From: Perkinsus olseni
Lineage: Eukaryota > Perkinsozoa > Perkinsida > Perkinsidae
DNA: 64,000 nucleotides
Direction of reading: 5' to 3'
NCBI GenBank assembly: GCA_013115135.1
Contig: JABANP010000167.1
Coordinates: 1 to 64,000 of the forward strand
A model generated the notes under the pieces. It was not told the origin of the DNA. It saw only the letters and a list, made by a program, of their open reading frames with translations, and ran no database searches. This document shows, in pieces, positions 38,452 through 51,483 of this stretch. The stretch's first letter is position 1; each line of letters opens with the position of its first letter. The translations under genes and the position numbers were made by a program.

Positions 38452-38933
38452 CAACAACAAAAGCGGGAAGTAGATATTATTGTCTGCTGCAATAACTGAT
38501 GATGATGATGATTCTATCGCTTGTTGATAGCCCATATACTGTTATTTTACTCGTTGCAATGGTAATAATAATAATATTATTATTATCAACAACAACAACA
38601 TGAGCGTAAGGGTAATACCCTAATGCTGCTACTATTTCTAGTCACTACTTTCATCATCATCTTCGTCTTCGTCTCTATTATGTTTCTCTTTTTCTCCTCC
38701 GTCTTACCGTTGTCATTATTGTCATTCGGACTATCACATACTGGGCATCATCATCATCATTGTTGTTGTTATTATTCTCCTACAACTACCACTATGTACA
38801 GTCATTAGCAACCACTTGCATACTTGCAATAACAACAAGAAAAACAAGAAAAACAGTAATACTAATACTACTGAAGGCTTGTTGTTATCATAGTAATAAT
38901 AATCATTATCATCATTCACTGCATTGCTACGAA

Positions 38934-41900
38934 CCACGATCGGCGTTGTGTGATCATGCTCCAGAGGGGTGGACGACAAGGGCCGCAGTGTTATTACAGC
39001 TTACCAATAGTCCTGCTATCATGCTCGTGCAGCAGGGGATGATACGCCATAGCTCTAGGTATAGAGTTGTAAACAACACAGGACCATCATGAGCAATCAT
39101 CAGCTTACTGCCTGTTTTCCTTTGTGATGGTATCTCCACAACAACATCAACAACAAACACTAGCATCAATAAGATTGGTGAAGTCCCTCCTTGGGTGGAG
39201 GGCAGCGGCTCTCACTGACGTTAGAGCTGCTATTGAGAGGAACTTCTCGGCGGACTCACAGTCAGGAGATAATATGTAGGTATCGCCATAACGAGCACTA
39301 CTACTACTACTACTAGTTGATGTTGATGGCAGAATACGATGTACGGGTATTATTGGTTTGGCGAGGACCCTACTCGTCATCAGCACCCTAGAGTCCCCCG
39401 CTCATAATGCTGCCATGCACCAATCAACGTATCTTAATAATATGCTGAATGACATGCTAGAAGCGTCGAAAACTAAGGATAATGGTGAGAGGACATTCAA
39501 GGCCAAGTTGCTGGTAATAACAACAACAAGGGAATACTCGTCACCATCATCATGTTGTTGTTGTTGTTGTATCAGACGAGTATGAGTCCAGTAGAACTAC
39601 ACTTGGACGATGTCTTCACCTCCATCCAGGGTTTATCCCTAATATCCAAAGGTAACGATGTGCTGCATGGGCAGTTGCTGGATATGTTATACAATAGAGC
39701 AACGACGCTTGATCAACGACACTTGAACGAGTAATGACGATAGTAATAATCATTGTTATTGTATGCACTCAGTAACCATGAGAGGTTATCATCACGCTGC
39801 TTGGATCTGGTTTGTGCCATATCGAGTATGGTGCCACAAGTGTCCAAAGAGGGAAGGATGGTAGCGTTGAATGCTGCTAAGATCGTGTTCGACGACCCTA
39901 CTGTAATATCATCACTGATATGGGTGGTATGAGGACAATGGTGGTGTTTAGAGTGATCTTGATGCGTTATGGAGACTGAGGAAGGCCTGTGGTCCTCTGG
40001 GATTGGGTGATGTTGTTGCTAATATTGATAAGGTAATAATAAGAATTACGAAAGTGTTGGTATGATGATTATGATTGTTATACCATCAGGCATTCTATAG
40101 TCGTATTGCCTACATGGCACGGGTAGACGATTACAACAACAATGGCAATGATGAGCGTGATGATGGTGGTACATTGATAAGTGGTAAGGAAGCCACAGCA
40201 CGGAGGTCAGCATCAGTAGCAGCTGCTATTGAATGGGTAGGAGTAGTAGTACTGATGATAACAGCAGCTGCATTGATTGGTCGTATGGGGTAGGCAGCAC
40301 AATCACGTGAGGGTTTGGAGGGGTTACCAACGGCTATTAAGAGTGCAGTCCAGGATGGTGTTAAATCAGTATTACTACCCAACGAGATTGCTAGGATTAT
40401 TCATACCGTAATATGCGCAATTCGTCATCACCCTGCTGATTATTACAAGATTAGTGTCTCCTATGTGCAAGCAGAATTGGAGTATCTACTGATGCTGCTG
40501 TTTCCCTCTTACGAGGGGCTACCGAGAGAATGATGAGTATAAAGGAAAGGTAAGACCACCGGCCAAGCGAGCACATCATCATCATCAGTTTGACACGTGA
40601 TGATATCTACTGCATTATGCTTGGGCTACTGAAGACTCGTCATAATGAGACTGAGTATCACCGTGTTCTATTGGACGCCCTACAGCTTGAGGTATGCTTC
40701 ACCACCACAGGAGGGATGCATTCATGCGTGTAGGGTATGGAGATGTTGGAGTCATTCAAACCTCATCAACTTGCAGTGGTGCTACGGGTGTTATTACACA
40801 AGGTGAATAAGGATGATGCACCACAGGCTGGTCGGGGTGATGATGATAAGATTGTACATGCCATTATCGGAGTGCTAGGTAGTAGTAGTGATGGTTATTA
40901 CACACACTGATAGATGGTAAGGTACTAGAGGTCGAGAACTCGACATAGATTCCATAAATGATATCATTAAAGATACCTACACCTATCATGGTAATGTTGC
41001 TTCTCTTCGTTGTTGTTGTTGTTTACTTACATGCTAGGCAAAGATCGCCTCGCCCAGTCACAGCGAGCCTCTGTAACAGAGGTCTTGAGGTTGATATTTA
41101 CCATATCCGATGACAATAACGAGAGGGCACCACAGATCGAATTATTGTATGCATCACTCGATGCATTAGGGGCCAACAAGAAGGGTACAACTGCCTTACA
41201 CTTACTATGTACTACGTACTACTGCTACACCCGTCATCCTCAGTCCACTCCTGCTAGGTATACTAGCAGATCATGGTCTAGCAGCATCATCATCATCGAG
41301 GGTGTTGGGTCAAGAACAGGAGATACCACTCGCTGCAGTACTACGGCAATATATTAAGGATAATCCACCACGGAACATGAAGAGTTCCGATATAGCACGT
41401 ACCACCATCATCACCATCACTGCTGGTGATGCTGCTGGTGATGCCTGATCAGGTGCATGCCGCTATGTGGATGTCTTGGGCGATTTATTTGATGTATCAG
41501 AGGCAGTGGAGGACTTCTTAGCAAAACCTAATAATATACTACTCATGACCACTCCTCAATGTAACAACAACATAAACCCCTCCATCATCATGCTGCTGCT
41601 GTTGTTGTTATTAGACGTTCAGCTACTGGCTGCAACTACCGTTATGCGTAGTAAGAGATATCATTTCAATGATGATGATGCCAACAATGCAACAGTTAGG
41701 CTTGCTTCCATATTATTCGACCAGTACAGTTTGCATGGTAATAATAATAATGATAATAGCAATGAAACCTGTACGATGGTGGTGATGCTGGGGTAGGTAC
41801 TCGTGATGATCTCAGTGCCAATGATATAATGACTATAATAGCAGCTTGCCTACAGCATAGTGCTGAGCTAACAGCTTCTAGAAGGACATTTAACGACCCT

Positions 41901-43957
41901 CTACTGGCAGAGGCCATACGGGTACTCCATCCCTATTGATCCTGGTCATGATGGTGTGTTAGGTGTTGGTACCAGTGATACATGATAGTGCTCCTAGACC
42001 ATTGATAGACTTTCTAACATTATTATCACAGAAGAAGGAAGCCCTGCCGAACACGAGTCAACTGAACATGTATCACTATTATCATGCCCATCACACAGTT
42101 ATTGCCATTAGATACTCACCCTTATCGCAGCTATCATCATCAATTCTAGCAACCTTATCCACGGCCATCACACCGACCAGCAACAACAACCACATGAAGG
42201 ACATAACCGTTGCCTTAAAGGCCATGGCTAGACTTGACTGGTATGCTGCCTCATTATCATCAGCAGCATGTACACTATCATCAGGTACTCTACTCAGTGT
42301 ATCACGTCCATGATTGATGCTCTCATGACTACACGATTAACATCATCAAGTATGGAATACGTCGGTGATCTGGTGAGGGGCGGCGGCGTTATTGTTATTA
42401 CCATCACTACTACTACTGCTATCATGTATCCAGATGCAATCCCTCCGAGTATTACGCGTGCATGACACCCCCTTACTGCGAAGACTAGTAACATGGTACA
42501 AGTGGATGTTAAGGCAGTCCTATGGTGACACCACCACCAACAGCAGCAGAGCACGGCCGTGATAATAACTAACGCCATACCATACCATACGTAGCGTAGG
42601 TATTCAGATACCCTCCTGAGGTTAGAGCACATCTTGCATCATTCGCCCTACCTATAGCCGAACTTGGATACACCTCCTCTAACTTGATCGATATCGTAGA
42701 AGGTGCCCTGCAAGAAGAAGAAGGCAATAGTCATCCATCAGACCCAAAGTGAGCACATCAACATGGTCATCATCATGAGGTATCGTTCTTGTTGTTGTTA
42801 TTGTTATTGTACCATCAGATTATTGATATCATTTTTATACATTCTATCACGTCAAGGACAGGAAGCCTTCACTAGAGCCTCGTTCATCCAGGGAGTCAAG
42901 AGGTTAGCATCAACACCGGAGGAGGCCTTACAATCTCTATCAGCTGCTGATTGGATAAAAGCATTCCAGGTAGTACTACTACTACTAACACCAGTAGTAC
43001 CTATCATCACACTGGCAGAAGGCCTGCTAGTTGATGGTCCTTAGGTGCATCTGGCACCAGCCATCGAGGGGCCTCCTCATATCAAGAGGGAGTTGGTTCA
43101 TGATGCTGATATTAAGAAGTTCATCGAGGATAATGCATCATTCAGCTGGTAGTAGTAATATCCTCCACTACTACTAGCCCTGTTGTTGTGAGGTACTCAG
43201 CCCAGGAGAAGAGTAGGACCCAGTTCTTACATTCTGATACTTATCATGCTCTACGCCATACCATAGAGGACGATCTTGGATGGCCATTATACACAGCCAA
43301 TCAATCAGGAGAGGTCATTCCCTGTTAAAAATAATCATCATCCCCCACTGCCATCATCAGGTGTATCACACTGAGTTCATCAGCGATAATACCACACCGT
43401 CCCCATCAGTAGGGTCTTCTGTACCATCCAGTGATAGACGTACTATCCCCTCCCATCATCCTCGCTGTGCCGTACTGTTGTAGGTACCGCTATTGTCTGT
43501 ATAAAAGCATCGGATGAGTTACGATACTACAGAGCATCGATTGGTGGTAGTGTGGTATCGGATAGCGGAGGCCCAGGAGGAGAGATGGGTAATACTGATC
43601 CTGTTGGGGGGTAGTATTGTCAGTATCATCAGGTGAGTATAAATCAACAAGGGTTATGATAGGGTCGTCGTTGGTGAAGGTTAGACATCTTATTAGCCTC
43701 GGGTGGAAGGTGATACAACTACCACTACTGTCATCCGTCGGACCCCTCATGCCCGGCGTCAGGTTGTACCTGTATGGCTGTCTGAATGGTCTGATATGAA
43801 GTCTGATAGAGAGAGGGCTGAGTATATGATACAACAGTCGACCAGAGCGTACGCCCTAGGCCCGACCCCTGATGATGATGGTGTACTATCTTATGATAAT
43901 ACATACCTCTTACTCTACTGCCTTCATCATCACCATCAGGTACATGATGGATATTGA
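38934..43957 (+). CDS. RAP-domain protein with helical repeats, copy A
   Basis: A large multi-exon protein with a C-terminal RAP domain, a fold common in organellar RNA-binding proteins of alveolates. The RAP core is VKVRHLISLGWK (to 43709), a 53-nt intron 43710-43762, then VVPVWLSEWSDMKSDRERAE (43763 on), which restores the frame exactly. Upstream helical segments include SIRLVKSLLGWRAAALTDVR (about 39163-39225), LLVISTLESPAHNAAMHQST, DGVKSVLLPNEIARIIHTVI (about 40352-40410), FKPHQLAVVLRVLLHKVN, RASVTEVLRLIF, VRAHLASFALPIAELGYTSS (about 42623-42680) and SFIQGVKRLASTPEEALQSL (about 42880-42940). Stop at 43957. Likely role is mitochondrial or plastid RNA metabolism, inferred from the domain only. 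The N-terminal exon is uncertain. Confidence 0.7.
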
Positions 43958-44005
43958 AGCCAACATCATCATGATGTGCAATGATGCCGTGGTTGTTTTC
44001 GCGTT

Positions 44006-47000
44006 GTGTTTCTGTGCTGCTCTACTAAGCTGTTAGTGTTGTTAGTATCAATGGGGGTTGGGGTGGTGGTGAGGTTAATGGTAGCTCTAATCATCATCAT
44101 GGCCATCAGAAGGAGGGAATCATCACCTACCCTCACCACTACTGATGATGATGATTGTAATGCCACACCATGGGCTAAGAGGCGAAGGAAGGCGGTCACC
44201 ACCATCACATCACCACCACCATCGATAACATTACTTCAACATCATCAGCTCATGCGTGGCAAGGTTAGTGATAATACTAGTGATGATGATGATGATACTC
44301 GATGCGATGATACTCATGTTATCGTATCAACTACTACAACTAGCGATGAGGGTAGCAGTAGGGAGAGTAATGATGGTATGCATGATGATTTGGGCGAGGA
44401 GCGGTACTCCGATACCATGGTCATCGCTGCTAAAACAGCCGAGGGGCAGCATACAAGCAGCAGCAGTAGACGGTATTCTATAGTTCTACCGTCCATTCAT
44501 GATGACCCACATGAAGAATGTGTGGTCGAAGCTGAAGTTATACTACCTCATCATCATCATCATCATCATCCTGTTCTACTACTACCACAATATCCCGATC
44601 ACTGCCCCAGTGAGCAGCTTGGCCAACATAGAGGTAGTAGCAACAGCAACAACATCATCATCGGGGTACGTATGTAGGAGTAGCAAGAAGCATCCTCTGT
44701 AATACTCAAGACAGCTTGTCCGCATCTTCGATTCGTGACCAATCCTCCAGTGGAGGCTATCCTCAGCTATCCCACTCTTGGGTAGGGTCCAACGCGCCTT
44801 AATAGCCGTAGTACCAACAACTCCGCTACGGGAGACAGCAGTCCTCATCCTCTGCAGGATGATGCTTGCTGCTAGACTTCATTCAACTTATCAAGGGTTC
44901 ATCATGTCCTTCCCTCTTGAACCATTTTCTATGCTCAACGTTCGGATGTTGTTGTAGCGGCCGTTGTTGTTGTAGCCCCCCATCGTGACACTCGCTGCAT
45001 GCTTTACCGACTTTCAGTTGGATACATCGATAATCAAGAGGTGACAACGCAAGTTGATATCGATCACGCTGGTGATGATGGCCATGATGATGGTCGTGAC
45101 GATGGTTATGAGTACCACGGAGATGGCGATGAGGATGATGATACCCCACCTCTCGTGGTCAATCTGCACCTAGTTGCCCACCCCCATCAGAAATATGAGG
45201 TAGAGGAAGGAACGAGGTCTACGCTAGGCCCGTCTATCAGATACGGATATCCCCCAGTGGGGAAGTGGAATATACGATTCAGCCGAGACCATTGATGAGT
45301 GAATTGAAGGATGTCATGTCAGCAACATTATCATCATCTACTTGCTCTCCTCACCATCATCATGTGCAGGTCCACGATCGTTGCTAAGTTGAGATCAATA
45401 CTCATACCCAATAGGGTATGTGAAAAGGCTGAGCATGATGCTGATGATAATGATGTTGATGAGAAGGCCTCCTCATCGCTGATGATTGCTGGGGATGATC
45501 ACGAGGGTCTACCCGCCGCTATTCTCGACAGTCATCATCACCTGCCTGTGAGTGGAGCCTTTTATCATCCATTATTAAAGACACTATCAGGTTGGCATGC
45601 CCATAGCATTGGAGTCATTCCATAATATCCCCGCGTTGCCGCCATCATCATCATCAACGCCAAGTCCATTACCACTACCACCACCCTTCACTCATGACAG
45701 TAGTATTGAAGGCAGCAGCAGCAGCAGCAGTGTTGATGATGATGTTGACAAGTAATAGTTTTTGTCCAGCATCATGATGATGTTAATGAAGAGTGATTAT
45801 TCATCATCCTCCTTTCGTGTTGGTAAGTTTATGGACTATCATGGTAGTGGTATTAGCCTTTGTTGTTTTATGGATACATCTCCCACTGTCCGCAGACAGC
45901 AAGTGGAAGAGGAGGAGAGAAGTAAGCAGCTACCCGGCCATCGGCCCTCTCGTCACACCATCATCCTCCTCAGATACACATGATGGTGTAATGAGAAGGA
46001 TCATCAGGGCTACATTCACACCATCCGAGGAGGAGAGGTTGAGGATAAGATCCTTGTACCTCGACGTCTGCTGCTGCTGCTGGTATCACCTGCTCTCATC
46101 ATCAGGTACCGCACTACCACTACTAGTAGGGCATATGCCACCAGGGACAGTGGCAGTAACACCCCTATGACACCTCCGATACAGAATCATCATGAGCAGC
46201 AGCAGAGTGCTGCACCACTACTGGACGATGATGTTGATGACACGCCACAGCCCCTCCTCCCATCACACTACAAACCTCGATATCTCTACCGCTATATCAA
46301 TGTATTACACGAGCCCTCCTCCTCCTTTTCTTGGTAGTAGTAGCATTGTGTGGTATTAGGTATTGAGATGGCTACTATTGTTGGTTGCTGGGTATGCATA
46401 TAATAGATTCTTCTGTGAGAAGTATAACATCCCTAGGAACTCTGATCGGTAGTAGTACCAGCAGCATTACCATGAATACTATCATTATGATCATTACTAT
46501 GATACCATTCTCGACAGATACACCTACCTCGGTCACAGTACAAATCTAGCTAATTTGGCAATGTTCGGGATAGTAGGTGTTCGCTGCTGCTGATGACCTC
46601 CAGCTATCAGTACCAGCAGATACAAGCATGGTTTGTCGAGGTTATAGATGACCCTAAGAGGTCTAAGTGGATATTCTCCTTCTCGAGATGGTGGTTCTTC
46701 ATCGCGTACGACCATCACCTGCTACTACTACCATCACCAGTTCACTGCAGGTTCTTTGCTGCATCCACGGTGTTTACCCTCCTCGGGATGCTGGACGCGT
46801 TGAGCCACAACTCGATATCACCATCCGGTCACCTCGACAGATGGAATGCTTTCAGCACAGTAACCACAGCTCTATGATTATCATCAATATCGTCTCATCG
46901 TCGAATCATCATCAGGTTTTTAACCGTTCTAGCGTCCCTATTGTTGCTACTGATACTGTGGCATGTATGGTATTCAATAAAGGTCTTACCGACCTATCCC

Positions 47001-47479
47001 GATGCTGCTGTCTATATCCTATCACGCTTTGGAGTTGTAATAATGATACCACCACCATCACCTTCATTCACACTCGAACCCAGGACAAAGTGTCTTGCTG
47101 TTCAGGTATGCACCTTTGGTGTCACGTTTCTGTTAATACACTTTGATGATGAACACAATCATGATGATGTAGTCTTGACGTTCATCATTATCGTCTACCA
47201 GTCTACCTTCAGAATCCCGTTACATTTCACCTCCATCACTACTTCATAGCCTGGTTACTATCTCTCATAGCAGCATTCGACCATCCAATATCCCTCATCA
47301 TGTTGGCGATAACCTCGGGAATATTTGTACGCCACTGGCAGGGCTATCATCATCAAGTTAATACAGCTGCTGCTGCTGCTTCCCAGGTACAAGGGATTGC
47401 AGCATACTCAGCCGCTGGTATATTCTTCCGTCCAAGGAACGACAATGGTAGCATTGACGATACTAACTTTCTCTTCTGA
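44006..47479 (+). CDS. Multi-pass membrane protein with acidic low-complexity region, copy A
   Basis: One gene, or two adjacent genes, which I cannot name. The first part has a hydrophobic start (LLVLLVSMGVGVVVRLMVAL), then Asp/Ser/His-rich stretches, MLYRLSVGYIDNQEVTTQVD, LHLVAHPHQKYEVE and RPVYQIRISPSGEVEYTIQP (about 45220-45290). The second part is a polytopic domain: LLLLVAGYAYNRFFCEKYNI (about 46375-46435), LGHSTNLANLAMFGIVGV, SIKVLPTYPDAAVYILSRFG (about 46975-47034), FHLHHYFIAWLLSLIAAFDH (about 47225-47285), LIMLAITSGIFVRHW and VQGIAAYSAAGIFFRP, stop TGA 47477-47479. The LHHY plus QGIAAY pattern recalls membrane proteins of unknown function in protists and fungi. A deletion in a G run at 45205-45206 and an extra T in 46917-46921 break the frame here but not in copy B. 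Confidence 0.5.
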
Positions 47480-48075
47480 TAATGATGATATACCACGATC
47501 GTCATTTCTGTCATTTTTTTAAAGACTCGGCCGTGCCAAGTGGTGTTAGTGTAGTTATTGGGTCCTCCTCACCGCACTTGCTCTAGTTCTCACAAATACC
47601 TGCAATGGTTAACTCCCGTAACCTGTCGCCTTCCGTCCACATCATCATGACGAACCTTACAACGCTTGAAAAAGAAGAAATTCAGACTTAGGACCCGATG
47701 CCTGAACCCTCGCTGTGATCACCGATAAGCTGAGAGATCACCTTATTGAAGATGAGCTCAGGACTTCAGGTAGGAAAACTAGTGGGTGTTATACGACAGA
47801 AGGTCTTACAGATGTATAGCAGAGATGAAGGAGACTTTTACCATGGCGACTCCAGCAGCAAAGAGCACCTCGAGTTGTTGACATCTTCAGGGATCCACCC
47901 TTGTGTAAGACTGTCCCCTTCATTGTCCCTCTAAGCTCATTTTGATACTAGCCTTATAGTAGCTGCGGTTATCCATCGTGAATGACGTCTGAATTCATTA
48001 AGTGTTATTTAAAGCAATGTTTGGTACTGTTAGATCCTCCTTTCTGAGCTCATTCTCCTCAGTTGCTTTTAATTC
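47480..48075. other. Upstream region of the secreted-protein gene, copy A
   Basis: About 600 bp with no clear exon. One frame (about 47713-47817) reads KLRDHLIEDELRTSGRKTSG without a start. The mirror image lies at 53975-54566 in arm B. Triplet runs are sparse. This is where a promoter of the intronless gene would lie; I see no clear TATA box. Confidence 0.4.
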
Positions 48076-49605
48076 ATGTTTGGATTCGCTATTCTCGCGG
48101 GTGCTGCTGCTGCTTCTATCGGTGTTATGGCCTCCGCTTCCTCTGAGGTCGTCCCCGATGGGTGGTGTGAGGATGATCATCATGTTATGATTTACGAGAA
48201 TTGTTATGAAAATCTCATCTCGTGTCATTTCCTACCAACTGATGGTATAAAGATGATCGACTATGATGCAATGATGAAGGGTTATTGGGACTTCCTCATC
48301 TCTGCTCAAGATTTGGGCACTGGTGAGTATTCGGTATTCCGGGCTAGTTCGAGCGACGATACTGATAGAGAGGTCATGATTAATGCCAAGGCCGATTCAA
48401 TCGCTTCCGCCACTACTGGTTTCTACACTGCCAGTATTCCCCCGGCGTATATTTGGGCTGTCGTTGACAACGAGATCAGACTCTATGGCACTCCGGAGAC
48501 TAAAGACCTTGATTTGGGCCTTGGTTTGGGTGATTACAAGGTTTTGGAGCCAGCTTCGAGTGATCATACTTGGACCTCAATTAATTGGTATCAGAATGAT
48601 GATCATCCGTACTTGTATGCTGTTGATGCTAAGAACAATCAGGTCTACCAATGGGATCCGATATCGGATGGTGTTGAAACTGCGTCGAAAAAGCTGGTCG
48701 CGGGTAATGCTGATGGTAAGGCAATTGATGATGATGAGCATTTGTATTATCCCCAAGGAGTGCAGTCTATGCATGGTTATATTTACATATCCCAACTTGG
48801 CAATGGTGAGGACTCAGTGAATCAGTATCGTGTCGTTAAGTGGGAGCCTTCGAGTACGAAGAGAGAGTTCAAGTTCAACTTCAAGATGAATGGACGCTTT
48901 GGTTTCTTGACTTATGACGAAGATGGTTTACTCAACACTATCAGTTATCGATACGGTGATGATGCAATTTATACTCAGTGTGCTGAGGTCCCCGATGGAG
49001 ATGCCGTCATACTTGGAGGAGGCTGCGGTACTGGTCATGATACTAATCAGTTTGTTAATGCTGACGATGGAGTGTTCGGTATGAGTTTCTACTGGGGTTA
49101 CACAATCTGGGATTACAACGCAGATCCCGACAGGTTCGTCTTCTGGCCCACACCCAATGTTACTTGCCCAACCACCACTACTACGACTACCACTACTCCT
49201 AGTACTACTACCACAACTACCACTACTCCTAGTACTACTACGGCTGCTGCCACGACTACTGAGGCATCGCCTTCTACTACGTCTTGTGGCAAGAAGGAGT
49301 GTAGCGTCGGTGATGAGCAGTGTTCGTCGTATATACCCGGTAGTTACTGTAAATACTGGGAAGTCCCACAAATTTGTTCCGGTTCCAATATGGAATGCTC
49401 ATGTGATAAGGTCATAACCACAAGCACTACAACAACTGGAATGATGCCGACAACTTCTACCGCACCACCCACAACTCCCTTCAATTGTGAGAATGGTGAT
49501 GCATACTGTTGCTCTCAGTACACTGGTAGTTACTGTAAATACTGGTCCTATCCATCAGTATGCTCGGGTACTAATATCCCATGCTCTTGTGATGTACAAG
49601 CTTAA
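48076..49605 (+). CDS. Secreted Thr-rich protein with two CKYW cysteine modules, copy A
   Basis: A 509-residue protein in one uninterrupted frame, the longest in the window and without introns, unlike its neighbours. Residues 1-20 (MFGFAILAGAAAASIGVMAS) form a signal peptide. Residues about 25-360 form a strand-rich domain with repeated aromatic strands (AYIWAVVDNEIRLYG, WTSINWYQND, HPYLYAVDAKNNQVYQWDPI, FGMSFYWGYTIWDYN) that could be a beta-propeller. Residues 364-402 are a Thr/Pro mucin-like linker. A cysteine module (403-445) with PGSYCKYWEVPQICSG, a second Thr linker (446-469) and a second module (470-509) with GSYCKYWSYPSVCSG end the protein. Likely secreted or wall-bound with O-glycosylated linkers. 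I recall such CKYW modules from Perkinsus secreted proteins. Function unknown. Confidence 0.88.
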   Translation: MFGFAILAGAAAASIGVMASASSEVVPDGWCEDDHHVMIYENCYENLISCHFLPTDGIKMIDYDAMMKGYWDFLISAQDLGTGEYSVFRASSSDDTDREVMINAKADSIASATTGFYTASIPPAYIWAVVDNEIRLYGTPETKDLDLGLGLGDYKVLEPASSDHTWTSINWYQNDDHPYLYAVDAKNNQVYQWDPISDGVETASKKLVAGNADGKAIDDDEHLYYPQGVQSMHGYIYISQLGNGEDSVNQYRVVKWEPSSTKREFKFNFKMNGRFGFLTYDEDGLLNTISYRYGDDAIYTQCAEVPDGDAVILGGGCGTGHDTNQFVNADDGVFGMSFYWGYTIWDYNADPDRFVFWPTPNVTCPTTTTTTTTTPSTTTTTTTTPSTTTAAATTTEASPSTTSCGKKECSVGDEQCSSYIPGSYCKYWEVPQICSGSNMECSCDKVITTSTTTTGMMPTTSTAPPTTPFNCENGDAYCCSQYTGSYCKYWSYPSVCSGTNIPCSCDVQA

Positions 49606-50972
49606 TGGTGATGATGATTTAATAATCGACTAATACTCACGCGAAGAGTATTTTTCTTCGACTCTAGCCAAATGTGTTTCTTCTGTTCTTCTTTCTATTC
49701 TATTCTTACTGCCTCTGTTCTTGTGAAGTTGCCACTCGTGTGCCGCTACTTTACTCGTTGCGTTGTAGTTCTTTGTGAGGTGATGAGTCGCCATCGAAGT
49801 AACTGTCAGTCGTCAGTATGGCGCCTCGGAATGGAGAGAACTTGGTTGCGCTCTGACAAGGATGTGATCGGGGATCTATTTCAGGAGGGCTCGTAAGGAG
49901 TAAAAATTCTAAAGTAACTTTTGTAACGGTTTTCTCGGAAGTCGGTTTCATATCTATACGATTTGGGTCGTAAGGGTAGGGTGCCATGAGGCTCCTTCTT
50001 ACCATAAGGCTCCCTACATTAGGATTACCGAGGCAACGTCCCTATCGTAATGCTATTTTACAAAGGGTTCTTTGGCCTGCTACTCACGGACCTTACGTAA
50101 GGTGCAATAAGGCACCTCCGGGGGTTCTTTGTTGGCGTATGCGACGGGCTCTGTCACAAGAGACCAACTGGAAAATCTGCCCGAAAGTGCTTGAGCGCTA
50201 GATCATATTATCCCTGCTACTTTTGCCGGTTTGCTCGAAACGTTCTCTTGCACCGATAAAATATAAACGAGCAGAATAGCAATTCGACTGTTACAAGCAA
50301 GCAAATGCTGTGGATTGTAGAACAGGAAGTGCTACTAGTAACATTAGTTGCTGCCATGTGATGTGAGAAATTGCTCGTACGTATATTCATTGCTCATTCG
50401 TAAACTGCTGTGAGGGCTCTAAATTGCTCGTTTGCTACTCTGATAGTAGTAACTTTCCGCTCGCAACGACTTGAGCAGCAACATTCAAACTGAACGATTT
50501 AATTTATTGCCTAAGAACGCTAGCGGCCAGGGTTGATCCAGCGGGCCGCTGGCAGCGGTAGATAATAGCGCTCACTATTCTGCTGGTGATCTGGAAATTG
50601 AGCAGACCTCAAAGCAAAGCCCTTCAATTCCCTTGAATAGAGTTTGGTCTAGCGGCACAGATAGTAGTCGCCTAATGCAGACACCCGCGTTCAATTTTGG
50701 TATTCCATCTTTTTAGTTATGATTTAGTGCACATTTAGTCAATTTAGTCCATCAAGTAAGTGCACTACTAACAACTCGTAGTGGTTGGAACGGACCAGCT
50801 ACTGCATGAGACCCTCTCATTGAGAGGAATACACCCGAGCCGATGGCGAGCGAGGAGCCTCCTTGATGGAGGTACGAGGCGAGGCACAGGAGACTGACCG
50901 GGACAGAACAACATACGCTTTGTGAATACTTTTTTGTCAAGGGGATAAGGGTAAGTGCTGACCTCCTGTGCA

Positions 50973-51015
50973 ATCAGGTTCGATCCCGGGAGGCGGCACC
51001 GGGGGCGAACCTGAT
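50973..51015. repeat. Hairpin at the centre of the giant inverted repeat
   Basis: Two 17-nt arms, ATCAGGTTCGATCCCGG (50973-50989) and CCGGGGGCGAACCTGAT (50999-51015), pair at 15 of 17 positions around a 9-nt loop. Each arm holds a GGTTCG word like a tRNA B box, on opposite strands. The hairpin centre (50994) is about 31 bp from the symmetry point of the large arms (51025). Confidence 0.85.
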
Positions 51016-51483
51016 GCGTGCGGCCCGTGAGCGGTTGTATTGATATGTTTTCCGCCAGCAGCTCGGGCAAAACATGTCAATACGAGTGAGATAAAGTAGA
51101 ATTGAAGACGTGCGCACCGAACTTGCGAGAAAGTTGCTACTCAACACAAAACCGAACCTGCGTGATGATTGAGCAACTTAGCTTGAAACTGTATATAGGC
51201 CAGAATGTCGAATTACGCTAGATTGGAGCAAAGAGACTGAACCCGCCGCTGGTAGCAACCGATTTGCCGAAACGAAGAATCGGTTGCCGGAATGTACAGA
51301 ATGTGCAGCATGGTAGAAACGGTTGCCGATTCAATTTCAAGTTGCGCTGGCCCGATTCAATTATCACGATAGCCACTCGCCAGCAACGAACGCTCACGTG
51401 CAAAGAACCATCGAGTCTTCACCAAGAAATGGATCAGGCACGAAAAAGTCGGGCCGTTCAGTAAAAACTACGGAAACCAGTCC

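Larger units (their letters stand above)
38079..49803 (+). repeat. Inverted repeat arm A
   Basis: Arm A of a giant inverted repeat. Position 38079 pairs with 64000 and 49803 with 52247. Near the centre paired positions add up to 102050; at the outer end they add up to 102079, so arm B is 29 bp longer overall. The arms are near-identical but differ by scattered substitutions, microsatellite unit number and homopolymer length. The true outer edge lies beyond the window. The arm holds the 3' end of the phosphatase gene, the RAP gene, the membrane protein gene and the secreted protein gene. Confidence 0.97.

Noticed and set aside
44582..44848. Minus-strand frame starting MRTAVSRSGVVGTTAIKARW, also seen in arm B (57203-57469 +)
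   Set aside because: It is preserved in both arms only because the DNA is near-identical. It overlaps the plus-strand gene and has no recognised domain; it remains possible but is not supported.
50941..51015. tRNA or tRNA-derived SINE from the B-box-like GGTTCGATCCC
   Set aside because: The T-stem has a mismatch, no A box or anticodon arm is found, and the same word appears on the other strand because of the hairpin.
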